From Planctomycetes bacterium RBG_16_41_13 (GTDB taxonomy: Bacteria; Planctomycetota; Brocadiia; Brocadiales; Brocadiaceae): a DNA stretch of 5,006 nucleotides. Shown here in pieces: positions 1 through 5,006 of this stretch. The DNA lies in assembly GCA_001828295.1 (NCBI GenBank), contig MHYI01000074.1, forward strand, positions 1 to 5,006, in the 5' to 3' direction. The notes beneath the pieces are model-generated. The model did not search any database and was not told where the DNA came from. It saw only the letters and a program-made list of their open reading frames with translations. The position numbers and the translations under genes were made by a program. Position 1 is the first letter of the stretch. Every line of letters begins with the position of its first letter.

Positions 1-60
1 AAAAAACTTAACCACTGCCTTCGTATTGTTACATGATTTACAATAATTTGGGAATGCTCC
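1..60. other. Unassigned sequence upstream of a breakpoint in the helicase gene
   Basis: This AT-rich stretch does not continue the helicase reading frame that is unmistakable from about position 62. The helicase frame has a TAA stop at 44-46, the next frame has TGA at 34-36, and the third has TAA at 9-11 and no helicase-like peptide. Helicases of this kind normally have a run of hydrophobic beta-strand residues followed by Ala-Thr-Asp-Cys just before the motif V core. Here the residues before Asp-Cys read Phe-Gly-Asn-Ala-Pro, so similarity is lost between about 47 and 60. On the reverse strand a short frame is open from an ATG at 69 to the window edge (23 codons, with a Cys-x2-Cys pair). That is too short to identify and could be chance. 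The stretch may be an insertion edge, a deletion join or a poor contig end. Confidence 0.55.
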
Positions 61-1009
61 CGACTGCATCAGCGAAGGGCAGAACTTACAGGATTGCGAC
101 TTTCTGGTTAACTACGACATTCACTGGAACCCCGTGCGCATCATTCAGCGTTTTGGCCGTATTGACCGGCTGGGCAGCAGGAATGATAAAATCCAACTGA
201 TAAACTTTTGGCCTACCAAAGACCTTGATAATTACATCAACCTGAAAGAACGCGTAGAGGCCCGGATGGCATTGGTAGACGTTACCGCCACAGGGGACGA
301 TAACATCCTGAATACCGAACAAATTGAAGAACTCATCACCGACGATTTGAAATACCGCAACCGGCAACTAAAAAAACTGCAAAAAGAAGTCCTCGACCTC
401 GAAGAAATGAGCGAGAGCATTTCGTTAACCGATTTTACTTTAGATGATTTTCGCATCGAATTGCTCGGCTTTTTGGCAAATAACCGCAAGAAGCTGGAAG
501 AGGCGCCCTCCGGTTTATATGCCGTTGTGCCTTCACCCTCAGGCATTCATGCGCAAAACATGGATACAAGCCGCCTTGCTCCATCCGAAAAGAACATTAT
601 CAAACCAGGTGTGGTATATTGCCTGAAGCAAAAAGGCGACACCGAGGGCAACGAAGAGGTAAACCCATTGCAGCCCTATTTCCTGGTCTACATCCGCGAA
701 GACGGAACGGTTCGTTTCAATTACACCAACGCCAAACAGATACTGGAAATCTACCGCCTGATGTGTCAGGGACGCAAAGCGCCTTACGAAAAACTGTGTG
801 AATTATTCAATACGGAAACCGGGAATGGCCAGGAAATGGGCAAATACACGGATTTGCTCAAAAAAGCCGTCTATGAAATAAGCCATGTATTCAAAAAACG
901 CAGCAATCAGAAGCTCACCTCTGACCGGGGGGCGTTGTTGATTCCCCAGTCAAAACAGGTGAATGATTTGGATAGTTTTGAGTTGGTAACATGGTTGATA
1001 ATAAAATAA
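47..1009 (+). CDS. SNF2-like superfamily 2 helicase, C-terminal part (5'-truncated, probable pseudogene)
   Basis: This is the C-terminal portion of an ATP-dependent DNA helicase/translocase of the SNF2-like group found with restriction-modification genes. The visible evidence is a contiguous motif V region (Asp-Cys-Ile-Ser-Glu-Gly-Gln-Asn, nt 62-85), then Asn-Tyr-Asp-Ile-His-Trp-Asn-Pro-Val and the motif VI arginine-finger segment [11 protein letters not shown] (nt 146-178). A charged, probably coiled-coil stretch follows at about nt 318-410, then a C-terminal accessory domain ending in TWLIIK at 1009. Motifs I-IV (Walker A, DExx box) and any N-terminal nuclease domain are absent. The GTG at 134 encodes the conserved Val of NPVRIIQRF, so it is not a real start, and no plausible start precedes it because the frame is blocked at 44-46. 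The fragment cannot hydrolyse ATP alone. The 3' end is intact and is separated from the DUF1016 gene by one base, implying co-translation in an operon. Full-length relatives are about 1,000 residues or more (family knowledge). The exact subfamily is uncertain; it does not look like a type I HsdR. Confidence 0.85.
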   Translation, partial: FGNAPDCISEGQNLQDCDFLVNYDIHWNPVRIIQRFGRIDRLGSRNDKIQLINFWPTKDLDNYINLKERVEARMALVDVTATGDDNILNTEQIEELITDDLKYRNRQLKKLQKEVLDLEEMSESISLTDFTLDDFRIELLGFLANNRKKLEEAPSGLYAVVPSPSGIHAQNMDTSRLAPSEKNIIKPGVVYCLKQKGDTEGNEEVNPLQPYFLVYIREDGTVRFNYTNAKQILEIYRLMCQGRKAPYEKLCELFNTETGNGQEMGKYTDLLKKAVYEISHVFKKRSNQKLTSDRGALLIPQSKQVNDLDSFELVTWLIIK

Positions 1010-1010
1010 C

Positions 1011-2102
1011 ATGACAAACTTTAGTCTATTACTCAACAGCATAAAATCCATTCATCTGCAATTGCAGGACAGCGCTGCTAAAGCGGTAAACAAACTGCTT
1101 ACCATTCGTAATTGGCTGATTGGCTATTACATTGTTGAATATGAACAAAATGGCGAAGACAGGGCTCAATATGGGGGAAAATTGCTTGAGAATATTGTGT
1201 CAAATCTACCCGACCTGGGATTTTCTAAAACAAACCTTAAACTTTTCAGGCAGTTTTATTTAACATATCCTCAAATAAGTCAATCAGTGACTGACCTTTT
1301 AAAAACACGAATTGGTCAGTCAGCGACTGACCAATTGTTACTACTTGAAGATCAACCACTTATAATTGTGCAATCACCGGTTGCACAATCTTTGCCATTG
1401 GACTTGACGGTACCTCCCGATAAACTTATCAGCAGGTTGTCATTCACGCACATTGTTCAACTGCTTACCATTTCTGATCCCCTCAAACGTACCTTTTACG
1501 AAGTAGAAGCCATGAAAGGTAACTGGAGTGTGCGAGAATTGAAACGACAGATAAACTCCCTGTATTTTGAAAGAATGGGGCTTTCGCAGGACAAGAAAAA
1601 GCTTACCCGCCTGGTACAGGAAACGGTTGAATCACCGGCGCAGCCAGCCGATTTTATCAAAAATATGTACACCTTTGAGTTTTTAGGCTTGCCGCAGAAA
1701 GCATTGGTTGAGGAAACAGATTTGGAACAAGGACTGCTAGACCATTTACAGGAATTTATTTTGGAAATGGGCAATGGCTTTTGTTTAGAGGGCAGGCAAA
1801 AAAGAGTATTAATAGGTGATGAATACTTTTTTATAGACCTTGTTTTTTATCATCGCATTTTGAAGTGCCACGTGTTGGTAGAACTGAAAATTGAAGAATT
1901 TAAGCATGCCAACATAAGCCAATTAGTAACCTATCTCAATTATTACAAGGCCGAGATAATGCGGTCTGACGATAACCCGCCAGTGGGAATTTTATTGGTT
2001 ACAAACAAGAATGATGCCCTGGTTCAATATGCCACAGCAGGAATGGACAACAACTTGTTCGTCTCAAAATATTTGGTCGAACTACAAGCAAACAACAATT
2101 AG
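1011..2102 (+). CDS. DUF1016/YhcG-family PD-(D/E)XK nuclease domain protein
   Basis: This 363-residue protein appears intact and has the two-part DUF1016 layout. The N-terminal helical, putative DNA-binding domain is at about residues 1-95 (typical signatures around INxxLLxIRNWLIGYYIVEYEQ and GFSxTNLKLFRQFY). A low-complexity Ser/Gln/Thr/Asp linker follows at about 90-130. A conserved central block at about 140-195 contains DPLKRTFYEVEA and the WSVRELKRQI segment. The C-terminal PD-(D/E)XK nuclease fold is at about 255-350. Putative catalytic residues are Asp276 (in IDLVFYH) and Glu291-x-Lys293 (in VELKIEEF). Family members are predicted metal-dependent nucleases often embedded in type I and related restriction operons; their precise role is poorly established. 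The ATG at 1011 follows the helicase stop by one base, so translational coupling is likely, and no strong Shine-Dalgarno sequence is visible. The linker is built from short inverted and direct DNA repeats (separate entries). The family assignment is strong; active-site function and target are inferred. Confidence 0.9.
   Translation: MTNFSLLLNSIKSIHLQLQDSAAKAVNKLLTIRNWLIGYYIVEYEQNGEDRAQYGGKLLENIVSNLPDLGFSKTNLKLFRQFYLTYPQISQSVTDLLKTRIGQSATDQLLLLEDQPLIIVQSPVAQSLPLDLTVPPDKLISRLSFTHIVQLLTISDPLKRTFYEVEAMKGNWSVRELKRQINSLYFERMGLSQDKKKLTRLVQETVESPAQPADFIKNMYTFEFLGLPQKALVEETDLEQGLLDHLQEFILEMGNGFCLEGRQKRVLIGDEYFFIDLVFYHRILKCHVLVELKIEEFKHANISQLVTYLNYYKAEIMRSDDNPPVGILLVTNKNDALVQYATAGMDNNLFVSKYLVELQANNN
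1280..1332 (+). repeat. Imperfect direct repeat with 36-base (12-codon) period in the DUF1016 linker
   Basis: The 17 bases at 1280-1296 recur at 1316-1332 with 15 of 17 matching; both copies end in GACTGACC. The period of 36 bases keeps the frame, giving the peptide echo SQSVTDLL then GQSATDQLL. Similarity outside the 17-base core is weak, so this is either an old duplication or two copies of a short element. The first copy (TGACTGACC, 1288-1296) is also the reverse complement of 1314-1322, so it can compete with the hairpin at 1310-1336. Confidence 0.8.
1310..1336. repeat. Perfect 12-bp inverted repeat with 3-base loop, inside coding sequence
   Basis: The left arm AATTGGTCAGTC (1310-1321) and right arm GACTGACCAATT (1325-1336) are exact reverse complements around the loop AGC (1322-1324). 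The flanking bases do not extend the pairing. It lies wholly inside the DUF1016 gene, in the variable linker between the N-terminal domain and the central block, so it is not a terminator: no U-tract follows and the gene continues. It could form an mRNA or cruciform hairpin, or be the remnant of a small palindromic element. Confidence 0.9.
1365..1389. repeat. Second linker hairpin: 9-bp perfect inverted repeat, extendable to 11 bp
   Basis: ATTGTGCAA (1365-1373) and TTGCACAAT (1381-1389) are exact reverse complements. The spacer TCACCGG adds one G-U and one C-G pair, leaving a three-base loop ACC (1376-1378). It sits 28 bases after the first hairpin and has the same loop size but an unrelated arm sequence. 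It encodes the IIVQSPVAQSL part of the DUF1016 linker. Confidence 0.85.
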
Positions 2103-2136
2103 AAAATTTTGTAAAACAGGAATTAAGAATATTATA

Positions 2137-3918
2137 ATGAGTACAACAAATAGTAAACAAAAAATACAATCCGCCCTGCAATCGTTTTCAAACGGCAACT
2201 TAACTGAAAATGCGCTAAACCTCTTTCAAACCCTGGGCTACAATACGGAAAGACGGTCGCCTTTAGGCAAACCCACCTTTGCCGCATTCAAAGAATCCTT
2301 CATTGGCAATCAATCAAAATTCAATGAAGAAAAGGCAATGGCGAGTGACTGGAAATATGTTGACCTGCTCTTTCAGCTTTCAAAAGAAGAGATTTTGAAG
2401 CAAGTGTCCCTGTTCGACACCAAACAGGTTGACCGAACGATTATTGAAACATACTTGTTTTTCACCATTGAATTGGCAAAAGAACACTACAGCAGAACCG
2501 CGCTTTCACACGTCACCCGTGAAATAAATCGCCTGTTTCCCATGCCGGTAATGGTACTGTTCAAATACGGTTCATTGCTTACCCTTTCGGTTATCAACCG
2601 CAGGCTGCACAAAGGGGACGCCGGTAAAGACGTGCTGGAAAAAGTCACCCTCATCAAAGACATCCGTATATCCCCCGCTGGCGGGGATGTCCGCAGGATG
2701 GGGGTGGAAATCCCCATTAACAAAGGGGGCGAGGGGGTTGTCACCCATCGTGCACACATCGAAATCCTCTTCGACCTTTCATTTGATGCGCTAAAAAACA
2801 AACACGGCTTCACCAATTTTGTGGAACTGCACAATGCCTGGCAGAAGACATTAGACACCTCAGAACTCAACAAACGATTCTTCAGGGAACTCGCCAACTG
2901 GTATTTCTGGGCAATGGGCAACGTGGCGTTCCCCGACGATTTGGAAAAGAAAACCGACGTCCGCAACGCCACCAACCTCATACGCTTAATTACCAGGCTG
3001 GTATTCATCTGGTTTATAAAGGAAAAAGACCTTCTTCCAGACGCACTGTTCAACAAAAACCACCTGAACACAATACTGAACGGATTCAATAAAGACAGCG
3101 CTTCAAATGTGTATTATCACGCCATTTTGCAAAACCTGTTCTTCGGCACACTCAATCAGAAAATGGGCGAACGCGGCTTTGCCAAAGAAGGCTCATTTCC
3201 AGAGAACAAAAACGAGTATGGCGTAAAAAACCTGTTTCGCTATGCGGATAAGTTTTCGATAAAAGAGAAAGAGGTTATCGAACTGTTCAAAGACATCCCT
3301 TTCTTAAACGGGGGACTCTTCGACTGCCTCGACAAGCAGAATGATGAAGGGAAGGTTGTATATGGAGATGGATTTTCAAGAAACCCAAAAAAACAGGCCA
3401 ATGTCCCCGATTTTCTGTTTTTCAGTGACGAATTGGACGTTGATTTGAATGAGATATTTGGCACTAAAAACAAGAAGTATACCGCAAAAGGAATTATCAA
3501 CCTTTTAGACAGCTACAAATTCACCGTTGCTGAAAACACCCCAATTGAAGAAGAAATTGCCCTCGACCCTGAACTTCTCGGCAAGGTATTCGAAAACCTG
3601 CTGGCCAGCTACAACCCGGAAACGCAGACAACTGCACGCAAGCAAACAGGTTCTTTCTACACCCCTCGTGAAATTGTAAACTACATGGTAGACGAGTCGC
3701 TCCTGGCTTATCTGAAACAAAAATTGGAAGGAGCGGCGTCCGGCGATTCCGAACCAAGGTTACGGGATTTGCTCAGTTATTCAGAAAACCCAAACCCATT
3801 CAACGAAAAAGAAACTCAGACCTTAATTGCGGCCATTGATACCGGCAAAATACTTGACCCGCGGCTCCGGCGCCTTTCCTATGGGCATTTTACACAAGCT
3901 GGTGCATATCCTGCATAA
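2137..3918 (+). CDS. Eco57I-type N6-adenine DNA methyltransferase, N-terminal fragment (frameshifted)
   Basis: This is the front part of a large class I adenine methyltransferase of the Eco57I/type IIG-like group. It would transfer a methyl group from S-adenosylmethionine to adenine N6 to mark self DNA. The ATG at 2137 is chosen because MSTTNSKQKIQSAL matches the usual start of these proteins. An upstream in-frame ATG at 2011 would overlap the DUF1016 gene by 92 bases and add unrelated residues. Visible parts are LFQTLGYNTERRSPL (about 29-44), an apparent in-frame insertion (179-203), the helical segment TRLVFIWFIKEKDLLP (286-301), and the conserved LLGKVFENLL and GSFYTPREIV (505-514) lead-in to the catalytic domain. 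At Asp574-Pro575 the frame is lost: motif I should read DPACGSGAF, but the frame shifts to Arg-Leu-Arg-Arg and stops at 3916-3918. The rest is encoded in the next entry. The fragment ends before most of the SAM pocket and should be inactive as a methyltransferase. N-terminal function beyond family membership is not known to me. Confidence 0.85.
   Translation: MSTTNSKQKIQSALQSFSNGNLTENALNLFQTLGYNTERRSPLGKPTFAAFKESFIGNQSKFNEEKAMASDWKYVDLLFQLSKEEILKQVSLFDTKQVDRTIIETYLFFTIELAKEHYSRTALSHVTREINRLFPMPVMVLFKYGSLLTLSVINRRLHKGDAGKDVLEKVTLIKDIRISPAGGDVRRMGVEIPINKGGEGVVTHRAHIEILFDLSFDALKNKHGFTNFVELHNAWQKTLDTSELNKRFFRELANWYFWAMGNVAFPDDLEKKTDVRNATNLIRLITRLVFIWFIKEKDLLPDALFNKNHLNTILNGFNKDSASNVYYHAILQNLFFGTLNQKMGERGFAKEGSFPENKNEYGVKNLFRYADKFSIKEKEVIELFKDIPFLNGGLFDCLDKQNDEGKVVYGDGFSRNPKKQANVPDFLFFSDELDVDLNEIFGTKNKKYTAKGIINLLDSYKFTVAENTPIEEEIALDPELLGKVFENLLASYNPETQTTARKQTGSFYTPREIVNYMVDESLLAYLKQKLEGAASGDSEPRLRDLLSYSENPNPFNEKETQTLIAAIDTGKILDPRLRRLSYGHFTQAGAYPA
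2671..2745. repeat. GC-rich palindromic element apparently inserted in frame in the methyltransferase gene
   Basis: About 75 bases unlike their surroundings are packed with G and C runs and nested inverted repeats: CCCCGC/GCGGGG (2673-2678 with 2681-2686), GGGGAT/ATCCCC (2683-2688 with 2710-2715) and ATGGGG/CCCCAT (2698-2703 with 2712-2717), then two G5 runs at 2725-2729 and 2733-2737. It is a multiple of three and stop-free in the gene's frame. It encodes about 25 Gly/Pro/Val-rich residues (179-203) between LIKDIRI and HRAHIEILFDLSF, which in relatives are expected to be nearly adjacent (from memory of the family). Exact edges are uncertain by a few bases, and no target-site duplication is obvious. 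Confidence 0.65.
3856..3866 (+). other. Frameshift site: apparent 5-base deletion in methyltransferase motif I
   Basis: The codons for Asp-Pro (3856-) are followed directly by bases that in another frame read Gly-Ser-Gly-Ala-Phe-Pro-Met-Gly-Ile-Leu-His-Lys-Leu. The canonical motif DPACGSGAF needs 21 bases from Asp through the second Gly; only 16 are present. Removing five bases of the form NGCNT after GACCC reproduces the observed sequence exactly and removes the Ala and most of the Cys codon. The frame changes from that of 2137 to that of 3863. Confidence 0.85.
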
Positions 3919-5006
3919 GCTTGATCAGCGAAACGAACTGTGGAAACAAAAACAGATAGATAAGGCGTCTCAAATTGACGACCCGAATGTAAGGGAACAT
4001 GCAATACAGGATATTGAAGAAGCCTTTGAGAACAACGAGCTTGACTATGGCCGCAAACTCTACCTGATTGAAAATTGCATTTACGGTGTGGACGTGCAGC
4101 CCATAGCCGTGCAGATCGCCAAACTCCGTTTCTTTATCTCCCTCATCATTGACGAGAAAAAACAACCAGGCAAGGAAAACCTCGGTATCCGTTCATTGCC
4201 CAATTTAGAAACCAAATTTGTGGCTGCCAACACCCTTATCGGAATAGAAAAGCCTCAACAGCGCGCATTCAAAACACCTGGGCTCGGCAAACTTGAAAAA
4301 GACCTGAAGCAATTACGCCACCAGTATTTTAGCGCCAAAACCAGAAAAGAAAAACTGCGTTGCCAGGAGCAGGACAAAGAATTACGGCAAAGCATTGCAA
4401 AGCTCTTAATGACTGCCGGCTGGGATGTAAGCACTGCAAAGCAAATTGTACAATTTGACCCTTATGACCAGAATGCAAGCAGCTCATTTTTTGACCTGGA
4501 ATGGATGTTTGGGATTAAAAGGGGTTTTGACGTGGTGATTGGGAACCCGCCGTATGTGCAGATACAGAGCTTTTCCGGAATGCCGCAGCAGAAGGATTGG
4601 GAAAAGCAGAAGTATGAGACGTATACAAAGACCGGAGATGTATATTGCTTGTTTTATGAACGGGGATACCGGTTGCTGAATGATGGCGGCGTGCTGACGT
4701 TTATTACGAGTAATAAATGGATGCGGGCGAATTATGGGAGGGCGATGAGGAAGTTCTTTACGGGTAATGGCGCTATTTCGCAGTTAATTGACTTTGGTGA
4801 TTCTCCGATTTTTGAGAATGCAACCACCTATACAAATATTCTGGTTTGGATGAAGGACAAACAGAAAGCAAAAACCAAAGCATGGGATTTAAGTAAGGTG
4901 TATGCAAGCGATGTGTCTCTTGATGATTTGCTGGTGCAACAAGGGGAATACGAGCCTTTGTTCAATGAGAATTCGTTTGTGGTTGTTAAGAGTGAGCAAA
5001 CGGCAA
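3863..5006 (+). CDS. Eco57I-type adenine DNA methyltransferase, catalytic and target-recognition part (frameshifted continuation, runs off window)
   Basis: This is the continuation of the methyltransferase in the +1 frame, open from about 3860 to the window end with no stop (about 381 codons). It begins with the tail of motif I (GSGAFPMGILHKLVHILHKL). Next comes the acidic motif II region IYGVDVQPIAVQIAKLRF (about nt 4079-4132) and a charged helical stretch (about nt 4285-4400). The catalytic motif IV follows as Asn-Pro-Pro-Tyr at nt 4544-4555 in the context VVIGNPPYVQIQ, then conserved methyltransferase-fold segments GVLTFITSNKWMRANYG and SQLIDFGDSPIFENATTYTNILV. NPPY is the signature of N6-adenine methyltransferases and Eco57I-type enzymes. 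The target-recognition region presumably lies beyond the window. No convincing independent start exists: ATG 3881 and GTG 3902 fall inside the conserved motif I block. The break therefore looks like a mutation or sequence error in one original gene starting at 2137. Overall identity is strong; activity in the present state is doubtful because motif I is damaged. Confidence 0.85.

Noticed and set aside
927..932. G6 homopolymer near the helicase 3' end as a phase-variation tract
   Set aside because: Six bases is short for slipped-strand phase variation, and the frame continues normally to the conserved C-terminus.
134..1009. A complete helicase-like gene starting at GTG 134
   Set aside because: The GTG encodes the conserved Val within [11 protein letters not shown], and clear motif V residues precede it in the same frame from 62. 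The gene is truncated, not started there.
1310..1389. Rho-independent terminator or short CRISPR-like array
   Set aside because: There is no U-tract after either stem, both lie in a conserved open frame, and the two hairpins have unrelated arms with no repeat-spacer regularity.
2011..2136. Upstream ATG at 2011 as the methyltransferase start
   Set aside because: It would overlap the conserved end of the DUF1016 gene by 92 bases and adds residues unlike the family. ATG 2137 gives the expected N-terminus.
2103..2136. A separate promoter in the gap before the methyltransferase gene
   Set aside because: The 34-base gap is A/T-rich, but I could not find a convincing pair of promoter boxes at proper spacing. 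Co-transcription with the upstream genes is simpler.
2683..2737. G-quadruplex formed by four G4-G5 runs
   Set aside because: The loops would be about 13, 20 and 3 bases. The first two are long for a stable quadruplex, and the C runs between them favour ordinary hairpins.
2487..3089. A 200-codon open frame on the reverse strand
   Set aside because: It is antisense to conserved methyltransferase sequence and has no recognisable protein features; it is a shadow of the real gene.
3850..3920. Programmed ribosomal frameshift joining the two methyltransferase frames
   Set aside because: No slippery heptamer or suitable site is visible, and the motif I residues Ala-Cys are absent in either frame. 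A frameshift alone would not restore a normal protein.

Overview
The window is a piece of a restriction-modification (defence) operon, all on the + strand. It probably comes from a Bacteroidetes-type bacterium. That placement is an inference from the protein style, the A/T-rich and poorly Shine-Dalgarno-like gene starts, the moderate GC content and the kind of GC-rich palindromic repeat found inside a gene. No rRNA or other taxonomic marker is present.

Layout. Positions 1-~60 do not read as part of the neighbouring gene and look like a breakpoint: a rearrangement, a mobile-element edge or an assembly join. From ~62 to 1009 lies the C-terminal third or so of a superfamily 2 (SNF2-like) helicase, starting abruptly inside motif V. 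One base later, 1011-2102 encodes an intact 363-residue DUF1016/YhcG-family PD-(D/E)XK nuclease. After a 34-base gap, 2137 begins a large Eco57I-type (class I N6-adenine) DNA methyltransferase. Its frame breaks at ~3860, exactly in the SAM-binding motif I. The N-terminal fragment ends at 3918, while the rest of the protein, including the NPPY catalytic motif, continues in another frame from ~3863 past the window end.

How the genes fit together. A translocating helicase, a PD-(D/E)XK nuclease and a large adenine methyltransferase in tight co-directional order are what a restriction-modification or related phage-defence locus needs: DNA translocation, cleavage and self-protection. As read here, the helicase lacks its ATPase front half and the methyltransferase lacks an intact motif I, so the locus looks decayed unless both lesions are assembly errors. 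The DUF1016 gene is the only one that appears whole.

The less expected content is repeat structure inside coding regions. The DUF1016 linker carries two near-perfect hairpins with three-base loops and a 12-codon-period repeat that can form competing stems. The methyltransferase carries an apparent in-frame ~75-base GC-rich palindromic element translated into about 25 extra residues.
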